Part shown: positions 1 through 9,079 of the stretch, piece after piece | How the letters are laid out: each line of letters opens with the position of its first letter | Numbering within the stretch: the stretch's first letter is position 1 | DNA from: Paraglomus occultum | Taxonomy: Eukaryota; Glomeromycota; Glomeromycetes; Paraglomerales; Paraglomeraceae | Direction of reading: 5' to 3' | Assembly: GCA_910592205.1 (NCBI GenBank) | Contig: CAJVPJ010000633.1 | Coordinates: forward strand, 1 to 20,372 | DNA: 20,372 nt | Notes under the pieces: model-generated | The model's database searches: none | What the model was told of the DNA's origin: nothing | What the model saw: only the letters and a program-made list of their open reading frames with translations | Translations under genes and position numbers: made by a program

Positions 1-1
1 A

Positions 2-79
2 AAGGGAGGTTGCAATATGACAATTGGCAAAAAGATGAGGAATAGTGTTGTTAGTAGTAGGACACCAAGGACAAAATAA
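2..79 (+). CDS. Possible 3' end of an upstream gene (partial)
   Basis: From base 2 one frame stays open for 25 codons and ends at TAA 77-79. The residues are rich in Lys, Arg, Ser and Thr and finish in RTPRTK, which could be the basic C-terminal tail of a gene that begins left of the window. No family motif is visible and the stretch is short enough to be chance. A transcript, or the sequence to the left, would decide. Confidence 0.2.
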   Translation, partial: KGGCNMTIGKKMRNSVVSSRTPRTK

Positions 80-700
80 GGAATGAGGGGAGATGTTAGC
101 AATGGAGATGCCTATGGGAAGAGAATGATTACTACCCCAAAAAAATACAAGACCTATTATGGAAACTATCACATCATACCGATGCAAAATTGTCACTCCA
201 TTATTTTTATTAGTATATTTGACTGTGTTTTTATTAAAGCAACCTCAGCAGGCGGGTTGCAAAGTAAGTCAAATCATACCTGTAGGCTGTCTAAAGCGGA
301 CTTGACACTTATAGTAGGATAAAATAGCTAGTTATCGTAAATTTCATATTCTTTGTGCTCATTCTCCATATTAATAACTTATAACATTAAGCATCCCACC
401 ATTTGAATATTTGCTGGATACTTGAAACAATTCCAAGCTTTCGATTTTCAGTATGCACAGAAGCTGTTTCAATATTTCGTGGTATAAAGCTTTATTCTGA
501 ATGATTTATTCCAGCGTCTTTTTAAATTTCATTATGATAATATCTTTTTATGTAGCCAAAAAATAATTTATCCCAACGTATTTTGTTTTGCACTTTCTCT
601 ACTTAAGCGTAATTGTCCGCCAATGATATTTGAATGATTTGTTATGAGATAATCTGCAACAAACAACTCTCCAAAAAGAAGTGTCTGTTTTTATTACATC
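80..700. other. Intergenic, AT-rich, no supported gene
   Basis: This stretch separates a possible upstream gene end from the NME6-type gene. One 79-codon frame (83-322) opens with a non-ATG codon and shows no family resemblance. The NME6 promoter and 5' UTR must lie in the last few hundred bases, but I see no clear TATA box or initiator. Confidence 0.5.
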
Positions 701-1434
701 ATGTTAAAATTAAAGAAGCAATTGACTCTTGCGTTACTGAAACCTGACATAGTAGTCAACCCAACGATAAGAAATCAGATACTGCACAAAATACAATCAC
801 ACCCTCATTCGTTTACAATAGTTGAACAGAAAGACATTCTCTGGAAACTTGCGCAAGCCAAAGCATTTTATAAAGCCCATGAGGGTAGATTCTTTTTTGA
901 GCGTCTGTGCGGATTCATGACAAGGTATTCGGAGTTACGAGAAATATAATATCTGCTAATGGTAAAGACTTGTATTCTTAAGATAATCAAGTCACTTAAT
1001 GTGATTCTGTGATGTTAAGCGGCAAGTTTACCGCATTAATACTTGCTAGAGAAGATGCAATCCATTATTGGCGTCAGTTGATTGGACCAACACATCCATG
1101 CAGGTAAATTATATCAAAGCAAAATTATCAGTTACAAAGTGGAATGAAAAACAAAAGCCATTTATCATTGAAGAGCGCGCGTAGTAGCTCCCGGTACCCT
1201 GCGTGCAACCTATGGTTTGACTGATACAAGAAACTCCTTCCATGGATCCGGTATGCGTCACGTCTCTTTTTAACGTCACGTTTGATAAATGATTATAACC
1301 ATAACGTGGGTAATTGTTAAACAGATTCGGACGATACGGCAAAACGCGAAATTAAATTATTTTTCCCAGATTTTGATATTGATGAATGGAAAACAAATCA
1401 GGAAATTCATGACATTCGAAAAAGTATTAAATGA
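701..1434 (+). CDS. NME6: Nucleoside diphosphate kinase 6 (NME6/NDK6-like), 4 exons
   Basis: Exons 701-924, 1020-1103, 1174-1250 and 1325-1434 join in frame (phases 2, 2, 1) to give 164 aa and a TGA stop. NDP kinases move the gamma phosphate of an NTP to an NDP through a phospho-histidine. The protein opens with LTLALLKPD, where Lys14 is the conserved nucleotide-contacting lysine. It keeps the HEGRFF motif of the NME6 group, Arg93, Thr99, Arg113 and Asn123, and the active-site motif NSFHGSD with catalytic His126. The EGRFF block, the FFPDF segment near the end and the spacing fit NME6 better than the short housekeeping NDPKs. Vertebrate NME6 is somewhat longer (about 186-194 aa, from memory). 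NME6 is known as a group II, mitochondrion-associated member; I see no clear presequence here. Its stop lies 37 bp from the stop of the convergent ACSF3-like gene. The intron 2 acceptor has a weak pyrimidine tract, but phase and homology support it. Confidence 0.9.
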
Positions 1435-1471
1435 ATTCGCGAATACGACCGATCGTGGTTATCGATCTTTC

Positions 1472-4037
1472 TTAATTGTTTTTTTGGGAAGGGAATGCAG
1501 TCTTCAGCAGTTCCTTCTTGTTAACTTTTCCCATAGCGTTCCGAGGTAACGCGTCATCATACAATTTTAGTAAAGTAGGTAATTTGTAACTTGCCAGTCT
1601 ATCTTTAGCAAATTCTCGCAAGACGTTCAAAGTAATCGCGGTATTCTGAATTTGCATTGGATTTAAAGTAAGAACAAGCGAATGATAATAGACCTATAAA
1701 ACAAGATATCCAGGATAATTATTTATTTGAATATGTCTTACCTTGTGCATGGGCACGACGACTGCTCCGACTCTCTGTCCCCATTCAGCATCTTCGACGC
1801 CAACAACAGCAACGTCTGCTATGTCTGGATGTGCCAACAATTCTCTCTCAATTTCCAAGGCCGATATTTTATATCCTCCTGACTAAAACAACAAAGATCG
1901 TTAATCTTTTGGAAATAATTCGCGTACTTGATGACATATGAATAGCAAATACCTTGATAATATCGACGCTGTTTCTCCCAAGGATTCTAAACATTTTTGT
2001 ACTGGGCTCTCTAACGGCTATATCACCGGTTTTAAACCTAAACAGATATTAGTCCATTTTTATGAAAGCTTAGGATCAAGCTGTCAAAAAGGAAAACGAT
2101 TTAGCCATACCATCCATCTTCAGTAAATTCTTTTGCCGTAGCTTCCGGGCGATTCCAATATCTTTCAACAAGTGAATGACAATATAGTAACATTTTATCA
2201 GGTATAAAGCCCTCTGAATGACCACCCTGTATAGGTAACACTCACTCTTTAAATACATTCGGTCCCTTGACTTGCACTTCACCGGGTGTATCTACTTCTT
2301 CAGTTACATCGGTGCCGTTATCCGCAATCAGCCGAACCTCTACACCAGGGAGAGGCAATCCGACAGTCCCCTATCAATTCACGTTAAATTCTGTGTAATA
2401 TTAAGACCAACTAGAGCAAGACTGGGATTTTCTGTCTCTCGTAGATACCTCGACGCGTTTTTCTGCTTCATATCCATTACTTAACGCCATGCCAATCTCG
2501 CTCATTCCGTACCGCTCCAATAATACTTGCCCGCCACTAATTTGTTTCCATTCGTTTCTCAGTGGTACAGGAAGCGAGGCTGAACCGGAAATCATCACTC
2601 GGAATTGAGAGCATGATTCGGTAGCAATCAATTGTGCATCAGGTGGTAGGGATGTCTTGTAGAATTGAATCAGTTTTGCTATTCAAAAACGAGACAGTAA
2701 ATGATTAGTGTGATCAAGCAATGCGGATAGCAAAGACGGAATATCCATGAATACCGTACAGTAGATGGTGGGGACCGCCATGAAGAGAGTGAGATCTCGT
2801 GCAGGTGATGTCCATCGTCGCCATACATACATAGCATCAAATTTGGGAAGCATTTCTACTGTTGCGCCGGCATATAACGCACATATCAGTGCCTACACAG
2901 GATAACAACGCGTATTTGAGACTGTATATGCAAGTAGACATGCCCGTCAAGCATTTTCACAACTAACGTTCAAAATTCCCTAAAAGAATGAAAATAGCGA
3001 TCAATATTTAATAGTGGCGTGAATAAGTTTTCAGATATTCTAATTCTTACGTGCAAATGATGTAATGGCAACACATGTAGAATCTTATCCTTGTCGCTCC
3101 ACTTCCACGCGCTTATCAAGCTTTGTGCTTGAGCTTCTATGTTTGCATGAGAAAGAACGACCCCTTTCGGTCTTCCTAATTATCAACTTTCAATTAAAAC
3201 GTTGCTTATTTGTATAGTTCATTCTTCCCGGTAGATTACCTGTGGTACCGCTCGTATATATAATAAGTGCACGACGTGATGTAGCCATCGGATATAATTT
3301 AGGCACCTGAAATATGCGAGGTTGAGAGTCCTAACTTTTTGGTGCAAACTACCCATGACTAACACACCTCGAATTCTCGGTATTGTTCCTGTGGTCCAGC
3401 ATAAACGATTTTGTCAAATTGACCCGAAATGCTGCTTGTCAAATGTTCTAACTGTGGGTGTACCAAAACCAACGATGATTGAGAATCCTTGATGGCATAT
3501 TCCAGCTCAGTTGGCGGATGGGTTATACCTAATGCATAGAATTCGATATAAGTAATTACATGGTGCGTAACTACATTTTCCTCGGATTCCCGGCTCAAAC
3601 TTACATAATGGCACGGCAATACCACCAGCAGCCCAAACAGCACATTGTGCGATGACATAATCATATCCATTAGGGTATAAATAGGCCACTCTCATCTCCT
3701 TCGAATCGCTCACACCTCCTTTCGACAATAGTAAGCCGCGTAATTGAATGACATTTTTAATAATGTCTCTATAGGTGTATGATCCATTTACGTCAATGAT
3801 TGCTGGTTTTGTGGGAGGTTGAGCTTGAGCATAACAAAGTATTTTCTGAAAGAATGGGATGTTAGGAAGGGCTATGCATTTTTGTTAGAGAATGTTCGAA
3901 GGACATATATATGATACAATTACTAAACGTATGAACTCGATGTATTAACATAATTTACCTATATCTGTAACAAAGGTTTTTCTCAGAATCGGCGTAATTG
4001 AGAATTGAGGCTTTCTTGCAAGTCGCACGAAGAGCAT
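1472..4037 (-). CDS. ACSF3: Acyl-CoA synthetase family member 3 (mitochondrial malonyl-CoA ligase), 13 exons
   Basis: Read on the minus strand, the exons are 4037-3959, 3871-3605, 3528-3368, 3306-3240, 3175-3051, 2979-2968, 2892-2760, 2678-2449, 2370-2246, 2161-2111, 2037-1953, 1882-1742 and 1645-1472. They total 1650 bp, and every phase closes, to give 549 aa. ACSF3 is an ANL-superfamily enzyme that activates malonate (and methylmalonate) to its CoA ester in the mitochondrial matrix. The first 22 residues ([20 protein letters not shown]) are basic, hydroxylated and free of acidic residues, as in a matrix presequence. Adenylation motifs occur in order: TSGTTGRPKG (187-196, P-loop), LPLHHLHG (about 227-234), [12 protein letters not shown] (336-347), FKTGD (418-422), GRNSVDIIK (437-445), SGGYK (446-450) and [11 protein letters not shown] with catalytic Lys532. 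The [10 protein letters not shown] block is typical of ACSF3. Introns are mostly 60-110 bp. Residues 234-237 come from a 12-nt microexon. Exon 2 uses the acceptor at 3872-3873; a nearer AG at 3846-3847 breaks the frame. Confidence 0.94.
2968..2979 (-). other. 12-nt microexon of the ACSF3-like gene
   Basis: On the minus strand the 12 bases 2979-2968 encode Gly-Ile-Leu-Asn. A TTTTAG acceptor (AG at 2981-2980) precedes them and a GTTAGT donor (GT at 2967-2966) follows. Without them the protein would read HHLH directly into ALICALYAG, four residues short of the ACSF3 pattern HHVHGVVNALL. With them the match is continuous. The flanking introns are about 71 and 75 bp. Confidence 0.82.
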
Positions 4038-5403
4038 ATCTCCAACAAAGTATGCTTCAAATCAGTCGACCGATTTTTAGTTGATCTACACAAGACGATC
4101 CGTGTGCTATCTCATAATGAACAATCACGAAGTTAGTTTTCCGGATCAATAAATGAATGGACGAATTAACCGGTCGAATACCTTCTAAAGAAATTCCCAG
4201 TCATTCAGCTCCAGCTCGGCCGAATGTCTGCTAAGGCTAAGCTACATCCTATTTATCGATCGATCGAAATTGCGGATAAAGAACAGTTGATTGCAAGTCA
4301 ATCTCATTAACAGCATTGGGGAAATCGCAGCACTGCGAGTTGTACAAATTTTGTGACGTTTCGTACTAAACCTTTTAGGATATGCCGAAAGTGAACCTCG
4401 TACACGCCCTAGTAACATAGATTTCGGGTTCAGATAAAGAAAGACACAATTTGTAAATTCGAGTACCTGTGGTCGCATGAAAAGAATAGACTTTATTAAA
4501 GCATGACTAATTAAGAAGACATCTGGCAGCCAATTCCAGGAACACGTGAATAAACAGATAATCGAAAAGCAATAATAATAAGTTTGCTAACAAAATCACA
4601 ACTTTATCTGCTATCGTTATTAACTCTTGGTGCTCTTTTAGGTGATTCCGAACAATCAAGTTTTCGCGATCTATCATAAGCACTCTTCAAGATGTTAGAA
4701 ATATGAAAGCATTGTTATTATTATATTAATACTAATAAAGGTTTTTTTCTCTAACGTTCTGTAATTGAATCTGTTGGAGGGCCTACACACGATGCATGTA
4801 TCTTGAATAAAACTCAACAAAGTGTAACGTAGTTGTCACAAAGCAAGTATATAATTACTATGATTGAAAAGTATGTAAGTTGGATATTTTACCAAATATA
4901 ATTAGAATATTATAAAGCGTTTAACTCATCTATCATGTTTGGGTTTGTTCGAGAGTTAGTTTCTTTATTATGTTCTGAAATACATAATGGTAAGTTATCA
5001 TTATACCTGTAAGACTTTAATCTAATAAGAACTAAAAATTTAAATTGGGCCTGCCCGGCTTCGTCGGGCAGGCTTGACATAATAAATGAACAGAGCTATA
5101 TTAACTGTAGGCTTGTTTTTTAATATAGGTTAAATATTATAGCAGTCGTTTGTTCATCAGCTGATTCCAATTTATGTATTTTATTAGTCAAAATTTGAAT
5201 ATGGTGATGGATAGCGTAAATTTTATATGTTTTTATTATAGTGGTTTACATTTAAAGGTAATTGTAATTTAAGCATCGTGTTGTATTATTGTTTAGTTTA
5301 TTAATACTCGAGTATTTATCCACTGTCTTCATTGCGTTATGCAGCCATTTGTCATAATAATTCACGGTTATGTAGGTATGATGATTACAATTTTAGTCAA
5401 AGT
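4038..5403. other. Upstream region of ACSF3 and AT-rich intergenic DNA
   Basis: The ACSF3 promoter and 5' UTR should lie just right of 4037 on the minus strand; no TATA box is obvious. A 78-codon minus frame (4478-4242) contains a basic, Ser/Thr-rich stretch that could mimic a presequence. I preferred the start at 4037 because it splices in phase into exon 2 and the 4242-4478 frame offers no good phase-0 donor. The rest is AT-rich with no supported gene, apart from the GC hairpin at 5049-5073. Confidence 0.5.
5049..5073. repeat. GC-rich perfect hairpin, 9-bp stem
   Basis: The arms 5049-5057 (GCCTGCCCG) and 5065-5073 (CGGGCAGGC) are exact reverse complements around a 7-nt loop GCTTCGT. A G-U and a C-G pair could extend the stem to 11 bp. 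The flanks are almost pure A/T, so the element stands out in composition. It resembles the terminal hairpin of some Helitrons or a terminator-like stem, but I see no CTRR end at the usual distance on either strand. Confidence 0.7.
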
Positions 5404-5703
5404 TGACTAATTGTGAAACTGGGCGATGACACTCTTAGAAAATTAAATAGTATTGATTTGAGGAAAAGTAACAAGGATCTTGAACTATACACTAAGGCTG
5501 ATCTAAACTATTTCTTGGAAGCACTTATCTTGAATTCGGCATTAAGTTTGGAGAGTTATATAAAAGAGTTTGCTGAGAAGCGCAAAGGAGAGGATGAATT
5601 GACACGTATGACGGGCGTAAAGATATGTCAACACGTATACACTGTACTTGGCAACCGGTTGGTTATGGGAGATGTGTTACATGCACGTGATTGTTATGAT
5701 TAG
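5404..5703 (+). CDS. Unrecognised open frame, about 96 codons
   Basis: After an in-frame TGA at 5404-5406 the frame stays open to TAG 5701-5703, with no ATG near its left end (the track start is a GTG at 5413). The residues look protein-like: a helical, charged segment (DLELYTKADLNYFLEALILN), then IKEFAEKRKGEDELTRMTG and a tail with two Cys and two His. No family motif is recognised. It could be a terminal exon whose acceptor I cannot place (the CTCTTAG ending at 5438 is one candidate), a processed or decayed copy of a host gene, or a transferred fragment. The GC hairpin lies 340 bp upstream. Confidence 0.3.
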
Positions 5704-6960
5704 TATTAGATGTAATACATTTTTCATGTACATAAATAATAGAATATCTTAAGTTTACCATAATTATTTATAGCAGTCTCGCATTTATTTGTATTATCAT
5801 ACGACTCGGCTATTGTTTTAACGCCGCTATCGTACGTTACCATCAGAACTTTTTAGGTAACAAGGTTGGGGGAGTTAACCGTAATATGATCATGGGATCT
5901 TTGGTTTAATACATGTCAAAAGTTGTTTATTATCTTCTTATAGCTGCATTAATAATTAGAATTCCAGTCGAGTCCTAATGTAATGAAGCCCAATAATGAC
6001 AATAATCACTTTTCTAAAATACAGTTTGTCTCAAAAAAGAAACGAACAAGTTTTTGACACGCGTAACAAAATTTCACGTAATTCTGAAATTAATAAAGAG
6101 TGACCAACCCAAACATACAAGTGATCCGGCCTAGTTAGCTAGTCGGAATAATCACAGCCGTGCGCAATCTTGTTTGCAAAATTAATATTGGTTATTATCA
6201 TATATCAATAGCATTGAGGTATCGACATACTTCTTCGTAGTTAAATGTCGCTTTGGTTTCATCTCTGTACGTGTTTATGACCCTCTGTCAATAATATGGT
6301 AAGTATTGCCCTGTGTGCGAGCCATTCGTGGCAAACTAAATAATCAATTAATTATTTTTGTGATTGTTAGTAAATAATCTTACCATTACGCAAATAATTA
6401 CCGCTGTCGTAGTAGTTAAAAACATACTGTATATTGTAATCGTCGACAATTTATTACTTCGAAACGTAAAGGATCAATGCCACGGGGGATGATTGGAATT
6501 TAAAGAAAGTGCTTAATCCTCACATATGACGTTGCATGATCACCAGGATATGATAGCTTAGCGATTACCTATTTTTGGTTATGGAAAATATTGTTTGAGG
6601 ACACAAAGTGTTTTGCTTTGTCAAATAAAAAAATTCTTGTCGAAAGTCAAGAACCTTGTAGACTTTTTCGTGTGTCGATTATCGATCGTAGGGAGAATGG
6701 GAGGTGAAAATGGAAATGTGAGGGGTTGATTAACCAATCGACTATACTAAAGTTTTGCTAAATTTACGTGTCAAGGATCTACGCATACGCAGAATCAAGT
6801 CTTCAGATCGTTTGAATGCTACCGCAGTAAAGATAGCGTTTCTGGCCAAGATATGACCCCTCTAGATCAATCCCTTTGAATCTGTGACTGCAGTTGTGGC
6901 GCCGCAGTCAAGATGTGGTTAGGATGAAATATGGAACCAGATTTCGATTCATATCCAAAA
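5704..6960. other. Intergenic, AT-rich, no supported gene
   Basis: No long open frame is present on either strand. At 6020-6040 the sequence reads TA followed by CAGTTTGTCTCAAAAAAG, which resembles a mariner/Tc1 terminus flanked by TA. I found no matching inverted end nearby, so it is only noted. Confidence 0.4.
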
Positions 6961-6972
6961 TCTTGATGAAAA

Positions 6973-7003
6973 TATAAAAAGGACAATAGATCAGAGTCTC
7001 ACG
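6973..7003 (+). promoter_or_regulatory. Candidate core promoter (TATA box plus possible start site)
   Basis: TATAAAAA lies at 6973-6980. About 28 bp downstream, at 6999-7003, is TCACG, a position where an initiator would be expected, though it is only a loose match. A short A-rich leader follows and then an ATG at 7061. An exact octamer (ATTTGCAT) lies at about 7071-7078, inside the open frame. Chance matches are common in AT-rich DNA. Confidence 0.3.
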
Positions 7004-7060
7004 TACTCGATTTCATAAGCAGAGCAGTATTCAAAAGATCAATAAATTGCTACCAAAAAA

Positions 7061-7249
7061 ATGCGCAATCTATTTGCATGTGGTACCACGGAGCAAAGAC
7101 ACTTACTATTACTTGCCTCAATTTACCTTACATTGCTCATTCGCACTTTCATTGCCTTGGTGTTTTTCCGCCAAGACAACTTGAAATTAGAAACGATTAA
7201 ACCCGTTTTATTAGCAATACAATTCCGTCTTTTATCTTGGCGGGAGTAA
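7061..7249 (+). CDS. Small hydrophobic open frame, 62 codons, unrecognised
   Basis: The ATG follows a run of A, a favourable insect start context, about 60 bp after a candidate TATA-driven start site. The peptide has a polar N-terminus with one Cys, then a strongly hydrophobic stretch from about residue 15 to 37 that would suit a membrane span or uncleaved signal, then a short basic/amphipathic tail. No family is recognised. It may be a small membrane peptide, a first exon of the downstream CREG transcript, or noise. An 18-20 nt poly-A tract follows at about 7310. Confidence 0.22.
   Translation: MRNLFACGTTEQRHLLLLASIYLTLLIRTFIALVFFRQDNLKLETIKPVLLAIQFRLLSWRE
7168..7243. repeat. Inverted repeat with E2F-like arms
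   Basis: CCGCCAAGA (7168-7176) and TCTTGGCGG (7235-7243) are exact reverse complements 58 bp apart. The right arm continues as GGA, giving TTGGCGGGA, close to the E2F/DP consensus. It may be a stem-loop, a paired binding site, or chance. Confidence 0.35.
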
Positions 7250-7309
7250 TCGTTTATTTACGTTATTTAGTCATGTACTTATTAATCAGAACTTATTAAG
7301 AAGCAAATT

Positions 7310-7329
7310 CAAAAAAAAAAAAAAAAAAT
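7310..7329 (+). repeat. Poly-A tract
   Basis: An uninterrupted A run of about 18-20 bases ends the segment that begins with the TATA box at 6973. It could be a simple repeat, or the tail of a short retroposed sequence. I did not find convincing target-site duplications. Confidence 0.6.
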
Positions 7330-7675
7330 CCAGATGCAAAAGCATTTTTGCTTCGTGAGAACGCAAGACTTATAAACACAAGATAACATGCCGAACATTC
7401 TGATGACGTTGAGACGCTCTGGGTCAACTTCAAGACACTCATTAATCAAAGAGTAAAGAAGCAAAATATTAGGTAAGAATATTAAGTTAAGCTCTGCCAC
7501 ATTGGCTGGTTTTTATCGCCATCAAACAAACCCGTCTACACAGGAAATGGGGAGATCTTAATTTAAGAAAACAGAACACGGTCTAATTTTAATTACCGCA
7601 GTATAATTAATCCAATAAAAATACATGATCGTCTCCCCATCTTGATCTTTTTAACGTAATTGCAGCGGCGAAACA

Positions 7676-8879
7676 ATGCGTTTACACTACGCCTTCTTTT
7701 ACCTAATAGCCATAGTTGCGTCTACTTGCATTCCTCGCTTGTTAGAGACGCCCAAGGATGCCGCGCGTATAGCTCGACGCCTGGTACGTGACACTACGAT
7801 TGGTACTCTAGTGACTACAATGAATTCCGAAGACCGGGAGGGACTCGGAGGTAGAACAAGCGTAATGAATGCCAATTGAATGTCCAAGTTGACTTGTGCC
7901 TTACCGGCTGAGACTGAAATTAGACTTTAATTAAGGATATCCATTTGGACTGCTGGATTACTATGCCGATGAATGTCCATCGACTGGGAATTTATTACTA
8001 CTCATGACACCCTTGCAGGTGAGAGAACCTAACAAATTATCGTCGGTTATTGACAGTGTTGATCTAAAATATTATATCGTTTACTCCAAGCTGAACTTTC
8101 GTAATGCGAGATCGAACGACTGGAAAGCTTCATTCTCCATTCGACAACTCGGTAACAATACGTTTAATCCCGTTGAGAAACCACGTGTGAACTTATTTGG
8201 CCTCATTGAAAAGGTTCCAGAGTCTGAGGTAATTTGCATATAACGTTCCTGTAGATATTACAAACTGTTGTCGCAGTTAAAAATAAGGGATAATTCGATT
8301 ATTCAGATATACAAGTAGGATACAAGTGACAATAACGCTGTTATTAAACTATAATGATTTATGGATCAAAATGCGTATTGGGAACAGGTAACGAACGTAC
8401 AAGAATGTTTCTTGAAAGCTCACAAGGATGCAGTTTATTGGTATGTTTATCGATTGGATGGTCAAGAGAGATTAGGTTTATTAGAATAGAAAATCGCGTA
8501 GAACGAGGTGAACTCTAATTTGCTTCGCTCTCATTGAAAAAGAACGTGTATGGGGCAAAACCACTGGAGTCGCAATTATTTCATTATTCGCTTATTCTTT
8601 ACTTTCACAGGATACCCGGCAGATCGCATGATTTTGCTTTTTACCGGTTCATTGTTAAAGATATCTACTATGTCGGTGGCTTTGGAGGGTAAGACTATTA
8701 CAAAAACGGGATTCTCTTTCTTACCTATGCGCGTTGCTCATGTGCTATCATCGTCATTCTCGTTATGCAGATTACATTATATTGGATGGATTGATAAACA
8801 TCTATACTTTGACGCAAACGTCCACGAGAATTTGAATAGCAACACAAAGTCCAATTTCGGTTTGATAAAAGAGGACTAA
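7676..8879 (+). CDS. CREG: CREG-family secreted protein (cellular repressor of E1A-stimulated genes), 5 exons
   Basis: Exons 7676-7850, 7936-8228, 8388-8440, 8611-8688 and 8771-8879 join in frame (phases 1, 0, 2, 2) to 235 aa; human CREG1 is about 220. The start context is AAACAATG. Residues 1-18 (MRLHYAFFYLIAIVASTC) form a clear signal peptide. The mature part begins with the family's DAARIARRLV helix and GTLVTTM strand. It continues with the GYPFG turn (59-63), STGNLLLLMTPLQ (about 74-86), an SFSIRQLGNNT segment with an N-glycosylation sequon at Asn132, and NPVEKPRVNLFG. The C-terminal half has QECFLKAHKDAVYW, IPGRSHDF and YYVGGFGGLHYIGWID. CREG proteins adopt a flavin-reductase-like split beta-barrel but lack a confirmed enzyme activity in animals; they are secreted or lysosomal glycoproteins tied to growth and differentiation. 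An AATAAA lies 177 bp past the stop. The exon 3 acceptor (8386-8387) is weak and is the least certain junction. Confidence 0.88.
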
Positions 8880-9055
8880 TTTGGGATTGAAGACATCGAA
8901 GATCACTAGACATTGATTCACCGCGAGAAAGTTGTAAATGTGCCAAGTTAGTATGAAAATAGCAACGCAATGACGCTGACCGCCTTAATAGTTAATGTAA
9001 CTCTTGGCATGCCTCTCATCACGGACAATGAATTACTGACGAAATGCTAATAGCA

Positions 9056-9061
9056 AATAAA
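9056..9061 (+). terminator. Polyadenylation signal AATAAA after the CREG gene
   Basis: AATAAA lies about 180 bp beyond the CREG stop codon in otherwise non-coding sequence, a normal distance for an insect 3' UTR. Confidence 0.5.
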
Positions 9062-9079
9062 TTCTGTAATAATACTGTG

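Noticed and set aside
4242-4478. Minus-strand ORF with a basic Ser/Thr-rich N-terminal part as the ACSF3 presequence
   Set aside because: It has no suitable phase-0 or phase-1 donor into exon 2, whereas ATG 4037 gives a good presequence and splices exactly in phase through the acceptor at 3872-3873.
5049-5073. Helitron 3' terminus
   Set aside because: The hairpin fits, but no CTRR end follows within the usual 5-15 nt on either strand and no 5' end was found, so it is listed only as a hairpin.
6020-6045. Mariner-like terminus TA-CAGTTTGTCTCAAAAAAG
   Set aside because: No inverted partner nearby and no transposase; a single short motif in AT-rich DNA is not enough.
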